From Gordonia mangrovi (GTDB lineage Bacteria > Actinomycetota > Actinomycetes > Mycobacteriales > Mycobacteriaceae), in assembly GCF_024734075.1 (NCBI RefSeq), contig NZ_CP102850.1, positions 1,054,001-1,118,000 of the forward strand: a DNA stretch of 64,000 bases. Direction: 5' to 3'. The translations under genes and the position numbers were made by a program. The notes under the pieces were generated by a model. It did no database searches. It had not been told where the DNA came from and was given only the letters and a program-made list of their open reading frames with translations. Below, piece after piece: positions 18,188 to 27,141 of this stretch (within the stretch, counting starts at the first letter, position 1; every line of letters starts with the position of its first letter).

Positions 18188-19419
18188 CCGAGGACGATCT
18201 CGACGCGACGGTTGGCGGCGCATTGCGCGAACGTATACGTGCCATCGGACTCCGGTCCTGAAACCGGCTGCTCTGCACCGAAACCGGTTGCCGTGATGGC
18301 TGCGGCGACACCCTGTTGCTGCAGGAGCCCGGCGATCTTGTCTGCCCGCTGCTGCGAGATCTGCACCAGCTCGGACACCGGCGAGGTGTCGTCGCACGCA
18401 TGCCCACCGACCGTGATCTTCTGCACCCGGTTGTTTTTCGCAGTCTCGGCGATCGACGTGAGCGCTGCAACGACCGCGTCGGCGTCCACAAGGTCGGTGG
18501 AGTTGGCCGCGAACGCGGCCGAGTCCACGCGATAGACCGTCTTGGGTCCCGCTGCAATCGCGGTGACCGCTTCCAGCGGCGGGTCCGCGGGAACGTTCCG
18601 CGCTTCGGTGTCGACCGGGACAAGATCCTTTGCGACGGTGCAGCTGCCACCGGCGGCGATACACATCTCGGTGTAGAAGCTCCTCAGCCAGGTGCGTTCG
18701 GCTTCGGTGCGGTTCTGACCGATCCCGAAGTAGGTGACGTTGATGCCGTCGAACTTCGGGAGTTGTCCGGCGTCGGCCACCCTGGCCACGGCGTCCGCCG
18801 GGTCTCCGTGCGCGTAGTTCTGGATGCGCAGATCCAGCAATCCGGTGTTGGCCTCGCCGTCGGAGACGACTACCACTCGGTCCTGCGCGGCTTGCGCCGC
18901 GACCTGTTGGGCCAACAGTTCGTCGCTGCCGGGTTCAGTTGCTCCCGGAGTGGCGTCGAGGGCTGCGGTCACACAGGCCGGCAGCTTGGCGGCCAGCCGC
19001 TCCGCCCGCTTCTCTCCCGCCTTGGGGTCGGTGAGTGCGGCACCATCGAGAACCACACGCGGTCGTTCGTTCTTCCCGCCTACCGTGATCAGAGTCAGCG
19101 AACCCACCGGCGCATCCTGCCCGCCGCTGGTTTCTCCCAGGGCGTCGAGCAGTTGGGTCGGCAGAGATGCCCCACCCATGAGTCCGGTACGGCTGACCAG
19201 CACAACGGTATTGGTGCCGTTCTCGTCGCCGGGCTTAGTCATGTAGCTGCATTGTTCGGCGGCCAGCGCCTCGGCGACTGCCGGATCTGCGGCGAAGGTC
19301 CCGGCTGCCCCGGGTGACGCCGGCGACGAACTGCCGGACTCGTGGATGCCGACGGCGACCACCCCGGCGACCACGAGACCCCCGGCTGCGCCGAGGGCAA
19401 TCTTGGACGTGCGTTTCAC
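18184..19419 (-). CDS. membrane-anchored OmpA-like protein
   Basis: The protein has 411 residues. One N-terminal TM/signal anchor (KIALGAAGGLVVAGVVAVGI) is followed by an Ala/Gly/Ser linker. A middle alpha/beta domain has vWA-like texture (TNTVVLVSRTGLMGGAS, QDRVVVVSDGEANTGLLDLR). The C-terminal OmpA family domain, about 295-410, has TVYRVDSAAFAANSTDLVD, KITVGGHACDDT, and SQQRADKIAGLLQQQGV ending with CAANRRVEIVL. OmpA domains usually bind peptidoglycan, so this part should lie outside the membrane. Overlaps of four bases on both sides couple it to the vWA and ATPase genes. Confidence 0.85.
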   Translation of the reverse strand: MKRTSKIALGAAGGLVVAGVVAVGIHESGSSSPASPGAAGTFAADPAVAEALAAEQCSYMTKPGDENGTNTVVLVSRTGLMGGASLPTQLLDALGETSGGQDAPVGSLTLITVGGKNERPRVVLDGAALTDPKAGEKRAERLAAKLPACVTAALDATPGATEPGSDELLAQQVAAQAAQDRVVVVSDGEANTGLLDLRIQNYAHGDPADAVARVADAGQLPKFDGINVTYFGIGQNRTEAERTWLRSFYTEMCIAAGGSCTVAKDLVPVDTEARNVPADPPLEAVTAIAAGPKTVYRVDSAAFAANSTDLVDADAVVAALTSIAETAKNNRVQKITVGGHACDDTSPVSELVQISQQRADKIAGLLQQQGVAAAITATGFGAEQPVSGPESDGTYTFAQCAANRRVEIVLG

Positions 19420-20183
19420 GTTCTCTCCTTCGATTGCGAATCAGGTACTGCACCGCTCAGACCGATCCCGCGTGCGTCCCGCCCGGTGAGAGCGGCGATG
19501 GACGCGACGACCTCGGTCGCCAACGCGGGCGCCGACGAGTCGATGACGCGGGCCGGATCGTCGGGGAAGGCCGCCGACCAGCTGCCGGGGACTCCGCCGG
19601 TGAACGAACATTCCGACGGGATCAGCAGAGTGACTCCGTTGATCCCGGCCGCCATCGCATTGACGCGGCTGCCCGGACCGGTGAGGTCGGCGACCAAACC
19701 GTCGGAGACCAAGACGGCCAGAGTCAGCTTGTGGGTCCGCGGGAATCCCGCGATCAGTTGCCAGGTGGGGCCGAGCATCGTTGCGTACGAAGTGAGTTCG
19801 GGCTCGTCGAGTGTCATCTTGTCGCGCACCGACACCGGCTCCATGCGTACGCACACGTCGCCGCCAAACGCGATCACCCCGATCTCGTCCTCGGGTCCCA
19901 GGTGGCGTTGCGCCCACCGCATCAGCTCGAGGACTGCCGCTTCGCGTGGTCCCGCCACCGACATCATCGATCCCGAGTCGTCGCCGATGATCCACAACCG
20001 CAACGGAGTACCGGGAGCCAACGTCACGCGGCCGAGCACCTGACGCGCCGCATGGCGCTCCCTACGCGAGGGCTTCTTGGAACCGATCGGTTCGGCCAGC
20101 GGCCACGGGCTGCGAAGCGGGGACGGGGCACGCCCGCCGGTGGGCCGCTCCAGACCCACCGGCGCACGAAACACCGCGCTCAT
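19416..20183 (-). CDS. vWA-domain protein
   Basis: The protein has 255 residues. A proline-rich basic N-terminus leads to a von Willebrand A fold with the MIDAS motif LRLWIIGDDSGSMMS (DxSxS at 68-72), EDEIGVIAFGGDVCVR, and KLTLAVLVSDGLVADLTG. No signal peptide or TM segment is seen, so it is likely cytoplasmic, binding a partner through a metal. It is second in the five-gene leftward operon, joined by ATGA overlaps to the membrane gene upstream and the OmpA-like gene downstream. No MoxR ATPase is nearby; the HerA-like ATPase may take that place (inference). Confidence 0.85.
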   Translation of the reverse strand: MSAVFRAPVGLERPTGGRAPSPLRSPWPLAEPIGSKKPSRRERHAARQVLGRVTLAPGTPLRLWIIGDDSGSMMSVAGPREAAVLELMRWAQRHLGPEDEIGVIAFGGDVCVRMEPVSVRDKMTLDEPELTSYATMLGPTWQLIAGFPRTHKLTLAVLVSDGLVADLTGPGSRVNAMAAGINGVTLLIPSECSFTGGVPGSWSAAFPDDPARVIDSSAPALATEVVASIAALTGRDARGIGLSGAVPDSQSKERT

Positions 20184-21553
20184 CGATCGCTCGACTTCAG
20201 ATCATTCTCGGCAAGAGCATCATCCATCTTCTCGTCGAGCTCGCGACCCCATGCTTCGTCGACGACGTCCTCGGCGTCGGCCACCTGGGCGTCGTTGGCT
20301 ACGACGTCGTGGGCTGTGGTGTCGCCGCCGCGGACGAGGACCTTCTTGACCTCAGCCATCCACTCACCAGCTGTCGGCGGCTTGTGCTCAGTCATCGCGG
20401 CATCGAGCCGATTGACACGGTCGAGGTTGACCCGCGGTATCGGGCCGTCGATGACCTGATCGACGGCACCGGTGGGCAGTTCAATATCGACCCACTTCTC
20501 GCCTACGTACGGCCCCTCGTGGCTGCTCCACAGAACCTTGGCATACGAACCGTCGTGGCCATGATGCGCACGTTCCTGCGAGATCAGGTCAGCCGCCGCC
20601 CGCAACGGCTCCTGCAGTTGCAGGCGCGTCTCGTCCCGGAGCTCGGTGACCGACTCGTACGCACCCACCCATTCCTCGTAGAGCGCCGTCCCGGTGTCCA
20701 CGGTCTCGTCGACATGGGCGGCCGCTGCGTCCTTGGCGGTGCGTCGGTAGTCGTCGATCGCGACATCGTGGTCGTGCCTGAGCGCCTCCGCGATGCCCAG
20801 GCCGAGCGGCAGGAGCAGGAACAGCGAGTAGAACAGGACCGGATTCAGCGACACCCCACCATCGGCCGCGTGCAGGACGGTCATCCGCTGCATCACGCCG
20901 AAGACGACGGCGAGCACGGACACCAGCGCGATGCCGCCCACGACAATGAGGAGTCGACGATCCTTGTCGGACATACCCTTTCCGGTATGCAACCATGCGG
21001 CTACGACGCGGCCGAACGCGAGCGCGACGGTGAACTGCACGACCGGAGTGATGAGGGCGTAGATGAAGGCCTGCAACGACTCGGCCGATAAGAGCCCGGG
21101 CGAATCCTCGACGTCGCTCCACAGCGCGAAGAAGAACCAGAAATCGGCGACGACCAGGACCGCAAAGAGGCTGACGTACATCCACTGCGCGATGCGGGGA
21201 CGGCGGGCCAATGCCACGTCGTCACCGTTCTTCTCGTCGACGGCTGCTTCATGGTGCCGCTTGTAGGCTGCCTGATCCGATATCCAGGTGCCGGTCTCGG
21301 TGAGGCCGCGCTTCATCAGCCACGCAGCGCACGCAGTCGCAGCTGCTTTGAGCCGCGCGATGCGACTACTGATCTCGGCTGAGCGATCGAGCTGTTGGTG
21401 CTCCATCGCGGTGATCGCCTGGATGGGGATACGGACCTCACCGTGGGTGAGCTCGCGACCCTCCCGGGTGCCGGTGTCGGGGGCCTCAGCACGAACCGTC
21501 TGCTGCGGTGGTTCGAGTTGTGCCTCGCTGTCGAGGTCGTCGGTTGTGGACAT
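20180..21553 (-). CDS. four-TM membrane protein with long cytoplasmic tail
   Basis: This protein has 457 residues from the ATG at 21553, chosen for the GAAAGGAA ribosome site about eight bases upstream. The first 115 residues are hydrophilic and helical. Four TM segments follow: MYVSLFAVLVVADFWFFFAL, FIYALITPVVQFTVALAFG, LLIVVGGIALVSVLAVVFGV and LFYSLFLLLPLGLGIAEAL. A 200-residue charged, partly coiled-coil tail ends in acidic helices. I do not recognise the family. As first gene of the leftward operon it is the probable membrane platform for the vWA, OmpA-like and ATPase products. Confidence 0.8.
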   Translation of the reverse strand: MSTTDDLDSEAQLEPPQQTVRAEAPDTGTREGRELTHGEVRIPIQAITAMEHQQLDRSAEISSRIARLKAAATACAAWLMKRGLTETGTWISDQAAYKRHHEAAVDEKNGDDVALARRPRIAQWMYVSLFAVLVVADFWFFFALWSDVEDSPGLLSAESLQAFIYALITPVVQFTVALAFGRVVAAWLHTGKGMSDKDRRLLIVVGGIALVSVLAVVFGVMQRMTVLHAADGGVSLNPVLFYSLFLLLPLGLGIAEALRHDHDVAIDDYRRTAKDAAAAHVDETVDTGTALYEEWVGAYESVTELRDETRLQLQEPLRAAADLISQERAHHGHDGSYAKVLWSSHEGPYVGEKWVDIELPTGAVDQVIDGPIPRVNLDRVNRLDAAMTEHKPPTAGEWMAEVKKVLVRGGDTTAHDVVANDAQVADAEDVVDEAWGRELDEKMDDALAENDLKSSDR

Positions 21554-21626
21554 GGGTGCCGTTCCTTTCGGTGGTTGTGTTGGCGTCCGACGAGCCAACC
21601 ACCGAGGAGGGGGCACTTGATAAGTC

Positions 21627-21708
21627 GTGTGAATTGCAGAAATTCACACTTGTTACGCCGGGGCTAGGGCGAATCGCGACTGCAGTCCCACCAAATCACA
21701 CGTGAATT
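21627..21708. promoter_or_regulatory. repeated GTGAATT half-sites in the divergent promoter region
   Basis: Between two divergent operons (starts at 21553 and 21764), GTGTGAATT and AAATTCACAC form an inverted repeat at 21627-21649. A third GTGAATT at 21702-21708 is part of an imperfect palindrome around CACGTG (21694-21708). This pattern suggests an operator for a dimeric repressor controlling both operons. I could not assign -35/-10 boxes with confidence. Confidence 0.5.
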
Positions 21709-21763
21709 CCTGACCCGCGCAACCTCCTCCACCCTGGGATACACCCCAGACCTGAGGAGAACC

Positions 21764-21850
21764 ATGACCAATCACACCCCGGACCGACCCGACTGGCGGC
21801 GACGTGTGAACGGATCATCAACCAGCGCCCAGACCCGGATCCCGCAGTGA
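21764..21850 (+). CDS. 28-residue leader-type small protein
   Basis: A strong GAGGAGA ribosome site ends three bases before this ATG. The frame encodes 28 residues (MTNHTPDRPDWRRRVNGSST and a short tail) and stops at 21850, 21 bases before the next gene. It is too small to assign. It could be a true small protein of the system or a leader whose translation couples to the weak TTG/GTG start of the next gene. It opens the rightward operon. Confidence 0.5.
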   Translation: MTNHTPDRPDWRRRVNGSSTSAQTRIPQ

Positions 21851-21871
21851 ACCCGATGCACAACAGGCACA

Positions 21872-22414
21872 TTGACCACGCGCGGGCGCGTGATCTCCGA
21901 GTCCGAAACACCGTTGGTGGCCGTGGCAAGTGGAATCCGGGCCACGCTGGCTGCGCTCGTGCTGCTGTTCCTCGCCGCGCTGATCGTCACCAGGGCGCTC
22001 ACCAATATGCTGGCCTCGCTTCAGTGCCTCCTTCTGCCAGTCGGGATCGTCGTCGTCCTCGTCGCGTTCATCGCGAGCAAGATCCCGGGTGCCCGACCCC
22101 TCGGCGCACACACCGCGACATCGACGATGCGAGCCGAGTCGGGTCGTCAAACCGGCATCGCCAAACCCGGACGGCAGGTGCTCATCACCGCCGACGCCGG
22201 GCGCACCGAGGAACTCCCTGTGGCGCAGGCACGTCGACTCCACGTCGGCACCGAACTCGACGCCTACGGCCCTTCGTTCGGCGGTTACCGCCACGTCCGG
22301 GCGATCCGACCCCACCCCGGCACACTCATTCTCTCGGGGTGTGTTGCCGTTGTTGCTCACAGTCGCCGACGTCATACCGATGGTCGTGGTCGGGTCGCCG
22401 CGGTGGCGCTGTGA
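21872..22414 (+). CDS. two-TM membrane protein
   Basis: The protein has 180 residues from a TTG start; an in-frame GTG at 21890 is an alternative. Two adjacent TM segments (ATLAALVLLFLAALIVTRAL and LLLPVGIVVVLVAFIASKI, about 24-70) form a hairpin. A soluble basic domain (GRQVLITADAGRTEELPVAQ) and a short hydrophobic stretch near the end (TLILSGCVAVVAH) follow. No family is recognised. Its stop overlaps the next start (GTGA). The pairing of a small membrane protein with a TraG/VirD4-like NTPase recalls coupling-protein N-termini split off as a separate gene. Confidence 0.65.
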   Translation: MTTRGRVISESETPLVAVASGIRATLAALVLLFLAALIVTRALTNMLASLQCLLLPVGIVVVLVAFIASKIPGARPLGAHTATSTMRAESGRQTGIAKPGRQVLITADAGRTEELPVAQARRLHVGTELDAYGPSFGGYRHVRAIRPHPGTLILSGCVAVVAHSRRRHTDGRGRVAAVAL

Positions 22415-23145
22415 TCGTCGTCAGCCACGACATGCACTCGGGCACGCCGGTGGTCGTCGACGACGAGTCCCACGCACTGGGGCTCGGACCCGCACGCAGC
22501 GGCAAAACCTCGGGCAAGTTGGTACCGACGATCCTGACCCATCGTCGTCCTGTGATCGTCGCATCGAGCAAACCCGGCGTATTCGAAGCCACCATCGATC
22601 AGCGCCTCGACGACGGACCTGCGTGCGTTTTCGCGATCACCCCCGACGACCTACCCCGGCATCCACGGGTGCGGGCCACGTCGTGGTCGCCCCTCACCGG
22701 ATGCGCCAGCTGGGACAATGCCCTTCGTCGTGCGCAATCGCTGCCGACCGCCGAATCACACGAATCCGACTACGAGACCAGCCTCTTCTTCGAGTCCCAG
22801 GGCGAACGACTGCTCGCAGCGCTGCTGCACGCGGCGGCGAAAGCTCGGTTCAGCGTCGAGGACGTCGCCCGGTGGCTGCTGCTCGGCGACCTCACCGAAC
22901 CGATCCGGGTACTCACCGCCGCGGATGCGACGTGGGCACGACACCGCAGCAACCCGATCAGACGCGCACAAATGCCATCCCGGCCGGTTCCAAGCACGCA
23001 CCGAACGGCGGGGGGGGCCGAACGACTGCGAGACTACGGACAGTTCGAGGTCGACCGAATGGTTCGAACAACGATCGCGGCCACGGCCGACGGTCTGGTG
23101 CCACTCCGCGAAACCCGAACCCAGATCCGATCCCGCGGGCGTTGA
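22411..23145 (+). CDS. short TraG/VirD4-like P-loop protein
   Basis: The 244-residue protein begins at a GTG overlapping the previous stop. The N-terminus (SGTPVVVDDESHALGLGPAR then SGKTSGKLVPTIL) has the GPxxxGKT P-loop typical of TraG/TraD/VirD4 coupling proteins, followed by VIVASSKPGVFEAT. Full-length members have 500 or more residues with a Walker B DE box. Here the chain ends soon after RMVRTTIAATADGLVPLRE, with no Walker B. An eight-G run at about 23010-23017 is a possible frameshift site, but the reading after it still looks family-like. Either this is a naturally minimal version or it is truncated. Confidence 0.6.
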   Translation: MIVVSHDMHSGTPVVVDDESHALGLGPARSGKTSGKLVPTILTHRRPVIVASSKPGVFEATIDQRLDDGPACVFAITPDDLPRHPRVRATSWSPLTGCASWDNALRRAQSLPTAESHESDYETSLFFESQGERLLAALLHAAAKARFSVEDVARWLLLGDLTEPIRVLTAADATWARHRSNPIRRAQMPSRPVPSTHRTAGGAERLRDYGQFEVDRMVRTTIAATADGLVPLRETRTQIRSRGR

Positions 23146-23193
23146 CTCCGATAGTCTCGTCCTACCCGCCATTCACAGTTGGAGCTTTCAACC

Positions 23194-24273
23194 ATGACGT
23201 CCAAACGACGCGCACTTGTAGTCGGAATCGAGCGGGCGTTCGACTCCGGCCGCCTGCCTTCGGCGCCGTCTGATGCGCGCGCGATGGCGAGGGTCCTCGC
23301 CCACGACGACACGCACGACGGCCCCGTCGAGAACTGGCAGGTCACCAGCCTCATCGAAGAGAACGGCCGCGGAGTCCTGGACCACCAGATTCAGGCGGCT
23401 GTCACCGAACTCCTGGTGGGCGCCGATGTCGACGACAACACCGAACTGCTCTTTTACTACTCCGGACACGGCCGCGCGCAACCCTGGGGTGGAGAGTTCG
23501 TCGCGTACAACAACGTCGCGATGTCGTTCAATGACCTGATGGTCTTGGTCAACACATCCAAAGCCGAGAGCATCACCCTCATCCTGGACTGTTGTTTCTC
23601 AGGCGGCGTCGGCAACGAGGATGGCCACATTCCCGACTGGGCCGAAGTGGGCAGCGATCCCTTCCGTCCCGACCGTGCGGTGATCCGGGAGGGTCTCGCC
23701 ATCCTGACCGCGGCCCGCAAATACGAGCCGGCTCTCGAAGTCGAGCGGGCCGGAGAGAGACCGGTGGGGGCGTTCACCGAACTGCTCATCGGCGGTCTTG
23801 AGGGTGGCGCCGCCGACGTCCTCGGCTACATCACCTCACTCGACCTCTACGCCTACGCGGCGCAGGGATTCACCGATTCAACCCAGCGACCCACATTCAA
23901 GGCACATGTCGACAAGGCTCGTCCCATCCGACGCGTCAAGGCACCACTTCGGCGCGAGCAGCTCGTCAAGATCGTGCAGATCTTCGACGAAGGTCATGCA
24001 AAGAAGCTCACCGCAGAACATGACTATGTGCCCGGATGCGCCGGCGCCAAACCACGAACCGGCGAGGGCGTCGTCTACGAGCCGTTCTCCGGTAGCCCCG
24101 CGCAGTGCGAGCTCGATGCCATCAAGCTGTTCCGCAACGGTGGATTGGTCGCCACGACGACGCCAGATCAAGATCTCTGGGACTGTTGTCACAACGGCGA
24201 CACCGTGGAACTCACCGGAATCGGCAAGTACTACTGGTCGCTGGTCAACCGCGGCCTCCTGCCGCCGGAATGA
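23194..24273 (+). CDS. caspase-like peptidase (C14 family)
   Basis: The 359-residue protein starts at the ATG at 23194. A caspase fold spans about 1-240. KRRALVVGIERAF is the first strand, LLFYYSGHGRAQ carries the catalytic His92, and TLILDCCFSGG carries the catalytic Cys134. The C-terminal 115 residues (LVKIVQIFDEGHAKKL, then GIGKYYWSLVNRGLLPPE) form a separate domain with several cysteines that I cannot name. Prokaryotic caspase-like enzymes act as executioners or processing proteases in conflict systems. It overlaps the next gene by ATGA (24270-24273), so the following proteins are candidate regulators or substrates. Confidence 0.9.
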   Translation: MTSKRRALVVGIERAFDSGRLPSAPSDARAMARVLAHDDTHDGPVENWQVTSLIEENGRGVLDHQIQAAVTELLVGADVDDNTELLFYYSGHGRAQPWGGEFVAYNNVAMSFNDLMVLVNTSKAESITLILDCCFSGGVGNEDGHIPDWAEVGSDPFRPDRAVIREGLAILTAARKYEPALEVERAGERPVGAFTELLIGGLEGGAADVLGYITSLDLYAYAAQGFTDSTQRPTFKAHVDKARPIRRVKAPLRREQLVKIVQIFDEGHAKKLTAEHDYVPGCAGAKPRTGEGVVYEPFSGSPAQCELDAIKLFRNGGLVATTTPDQDLWDCCHNGDTVELTGIGKYYWSLVNRGLLPPE

Positions 24274-25880
24274 CTCGAATCCGATCAGTCTGGCGCGAGG
24301 CATGGACGGCGTTGCCCGAGGCCGTCCATCCTGCGCTTTCACAGCGTGACGGCGACGGATGGTTCCCGAGCAATCGTACGATTCGTAGCCTGTTCCCCAC
24401 CGCGTTCGGCGCCGACATCGCCGATGACCTCATGCTGCCCGCCAAACTTCGTGGCTACGTGCATATTCGGGGTGACAAGACCATCGAGAAGCTGGATCAA
24501 AGCCGGACGGCGGAGGAGAACGCCGAACGTATCCGACAGGCCGTTGGCGCCCAGACTGAACGGTTGGTCCGTCTCGCCGAGATGCTCCCGACACTCGAAA
24601 CATCGAGCAGCGGTCAGGTATTGGGTGTCGCTGACAAGCGTGAGGCACTACTGAAACTCGCGTGGGAGGAATCGCGATACCTCGCACCCCTCGATCATGA
24701 GACAGCCAGCGAAATAGTCGCTGCGACCACAGCGGCACGCAACATCGCGACCGTACGCAACTACCTCACCGACGCCATCGTCGTCGAGGATTTGACCAGA
24801 CGGCGCGATCGAGAGTCCGCGCCGCGGCCCAAGCCGACCACATTCGACCGCGATATGCGTCGCTATGAGTCGACGGCGATCGGGTTCCTCGACGACACAG
24901 CCCTCGACACCAAGCATCGCGCGTTGCGCGACGGTACCGCCACCACCGACGAACTCGTCGGCCCGGGCACGTCGAGCACTGCCAAATGGGAAGCAGTCCG
25001 TGCCATCGATGCCTCGTTGTGGGAATGGCGCACAGCCGCACTGGGCCTGGCATCCACGTCACCGCCGTCACCCGCGCCAATTCTCATAGCCGACGAACCC
25101 CAGGCAGTTCGATCCGCGGGACCGGCAACCCCATGGCTCGACACCAGCGTCGAACGCCGACTGGCATCGGTCCTGCGTGGTGAACGATCCACCCGCACCC
25201 GACTCCCACCCGAACGCGACCTGCTCGACCTCGAAGTGGACCGCTCGTGCCGCCCCTTGGGGGTCGATAGCCACGCGGCACGATGTGTCATGGCGCTGGG
25301 CGCCACGGTCGTCCCGATGATCGGTGCGCGCGACGAGAAACCCACCGCGATTGCCGGCCAAGAGGTTGCCGACACCCTGGTGGCGAATCGAGTGCGCACG
25401 TGCTTCGCCAAGTGGAAGGAGCAGCGCGAGAAATCATCTGGTTCCGCGACAACACCCTACGTCGGTGACGCTGCCGAAGATCCCAGCTCGTACTACATGT
25501 CCACGCTCTGGAAGCGCATCCATGGTCATGACGTACGGGGCATCGCCGACTACGATGCCGCCGCTGCACACGACCTGCTCACCGGGACGGCCCGCACCGT
25601 CACCAACCGGATCGATGCCAGGGTGTACGCCCCGACGACCGGATCGGGTCCATCATCCGCGCCCGAATCCTCGTACCGCGACCTCGCCGAATCCGTCGAA
25701 CTCGTGCAGGAGGCCGTCGACGACGCCGTCGCCTGGCAGACCTTCTGGCGCACAGCACGACAGCAGCGACCACCGTCACCGGAGCTGCTCTGGCAATGGG
25801 AGACATGGACGTCCCTGGCCGACACCACTCTCGAACTGCGAGATGTCTTCGCATGGATGGACTCCCATGAACCAGAATGA
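24270..25880 (+). CDS. unknown protein coupled to the caspase gene
   Basis: The 536-residue soluble protein starts at the ATG that overlaps the caspase stop. It is predicted largely helical (AEENAERIRQAVGAQTERLV, LAEMLPTLE) with Arg-rich and Ala/Thr-rich stretches in the middle (ERRLASVLRGERSTRTRLPP). The end is rich in tryptophan (AWQTFWRTA, LLWQWETW). No domain recognised. Its position directly after the protease and its translational coupling suggest a partner or regulator. Its stop overlaps the next start by 14 bases. Confidence 0.75.
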   Translation: MTRIRSVWREAWTALPEAVHPALSQRDGDGWFPSNRTIRSLFPTAFGADIADDLMLPAKLRGYVHIRGDKTIEKLDQSRTAEENAERIRQAVGAQTERLVRLAEMLPTLETSSSGQVLGVADKREALLKLAWEESRYLAPLDHETASEIVAATTAARNIATVRNYLTDAIVVEDLTRRRDRESAPRPKPTTFDRDMRRYESTAIGFLDDTALDTKHRALRDGTATTDELVGPGTSSTAKWEAVRAIDASLWEWRTAALGLASTSPPSPAPILIADEPQAVRSAGPATPWLDTSVERRLASVLRGERSTRTRLPPERDLLDLEVDRSCRPLGVDSHAARCVMALGATVVPMIGARDEKPTAIAGQEVADTLVANRVRTCFAKWKEQREKSSGSATTPYVGDAAEDPSSYYMSTLWKRIHGHDVRGIADYDAAAAHDLLTGTARTVTNRIDARVYAPTTGSGPSSAPESSYRDLAESVELVQEAVDDAVAWQTFWRTARQQRPPSPELLWQWETWTSLADTTLELRDVFAWMDSHEPE

Positions 25881-27141
25881 GAACAACGAGTGGGGCGACG
25901 TCGGTATCAGACGCGACGGAGGACTGATCGTCATCGCGTCGGACCGACCCGCGCCACCACCTATTCATCTGGCTTCGATCCGCGCCGACGGCGGCACCGT
26001 CTGCGTCGACGTCACCGATCCCACTACCGTACCCACCGTGTTGCTCGACGACCCGCTCCGAGCCCAGACGTGGCTGGACCTCGTTTACGGCACTGACGCC
26101 GCCGATGCTGTCGCACGTTTTGACGACGGTGACGCCGGAGCACCCGATGTCGCGCCCGCCCGTCAGGGTGAGTTGTCCGGCATCGTCGCACGGCTCGGTG
26201 TCGGATACTGGTTGCATCGCTGGTGGCCCAGCGGAGCCGACGAGGTTCCCAATATCGATGTAGGACTCCTCGACCTCGAAATCGGTGCTCTGGCCTGGCT
26301 GGCCGAGCCACTCTTCGCCGATCTCGCACCGATTCAGCAGCTGCTACAACCACATTCGCGCACTCTGGTCCGCGTGATCGACGACCTCCGGTCCACAGCG
26401 GGAAGTACTGCACATCGGCGACTCGGCATACTCACCACAGCATTGCGCGCCACCGTTGACATCGTCGCCCCCGATTCGCCCGGCTATGCCGAATCCGTGG
26501 CGCTCCTGGACCGTATCGACACCGAAGACGGCACCGCCGCCGACATCTTGGACGCCACCGACTGGCAGGTTCTCGACGCTGACCTCGCTGCGTCCGCGGT
26601 ACGGTCCGCGCGCGCGTACGCCTGGCCCGAGCTTGTCCGAACCAAGGAGGGCGCCAGCGGTATCTGGATCACCCCGACCCGGTCCGGGTCCTCGGAGGCG
26701 GATTGGGCGCAACTACCGCCGCGAACCGCGCTGGCTCGACACAGCAACATCAACTGGACCGTCCGCCACGAGCAGGGCACCCCGTGGCTGACCGTGAACC
26801 TCGACGCCTCGGCACAAGCCAATCCCGCCGTGCAGTTGATGGCCCGCAGCTACCAGGCCGACGACCTGGCGAGTGTTCCCGACGTCTTTGCGCTCGAGTT
26901 CGATTCGACGCGGAGAGTTTTCACCGGACGACGCCGCCTCACCGCGGTGCCGACATCCGACTTCGTCGTCGACGTGTTCGACCCGGCATACATGCGTCGA
27001 CCCCGCCTGTCCACGGTCGGGCGCTCTGCCGCAGAACGCGGTCGATCGAGCATCATCGACCTCATCGTCGAACGTGCCGGCCACTTGGGAAACGAGGGTT
27101 TCATCGCCGAACACGTCACGTGGGAGAACGACCAGTCATGA
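25867..27141 (+). CDS. unknown protein in the caspase/E1 operon
   Basis: The protein has 424 residues from the ATG at 25867; the frame is open further upstream, but that part lies within the preceding gene. The N-terminal 70 residues look beta-stranded (GLIVIASDRPAPPPIHLASI). The middle is Leu/Ala-rich helical (IGALAWLAEPLFADLAPIQQ). A later part again has strands with SGIWITPTRSGSS and NINWTVRHEQGTPWLTVNL. The opening GLIV..RADGG..VD pattern loosely resembles the start of the 36762 product in the CHAT operon, which may mean distant homology. Coupled to the next gene by ATGA (27138-27141). Confidence 0.75.
   Translation: MNQNENNEWGDVGIRRDGGLIVIASDRPAPPPIHLASIRADGGTVCVDVTDPTTVPTVLLDDPLRAQTWLDLVYGTDAADAVARFDDGDAGAPDVAPARQGELSGIVARLGVGYWLHRWWPSGADEVPNIDVGLLDLEIGALAWLAEPLFADLAPIQQLLQPHSRTLVRVIDDLRSTAGSTAHRRLGILTTALRATVDIVAPDSPGYAESVALLDRIDTEDGTAADILDATDWQVLDADLAASAVRSARAYAWPELVRTKEGASGIWITPTRSGSSEADWAQLPPRTALARHSNINWTVRHEQGTPWLTVNLDASAQANPAVQLMARSYQADDLASVPDVFALEFDSTRRVFTGRRRLTAVPTSDFVVDVFDPAYMRRPRLSTVGRSAAERGRSSIIDLIVERAGHLGNEGFIAEHVTWENDQS

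Noticed and set aside
18188..18664. N-terminal extension of the HerA-like ATPase
   Set aside because: This open frame lies within the OmpA-like gene and reads as low-complexity Arg/Gly sequence. The ATGA overlap at 18184-18187 gives a better start.
23005..23020. Frameshift at the eight-G run in the TraG-like gene
   Set aside because: The reading after the run (RLRDYGQFEVDRMVRTTIAA) still looks like family sequence, so I see no evidence that the frame is broken there.
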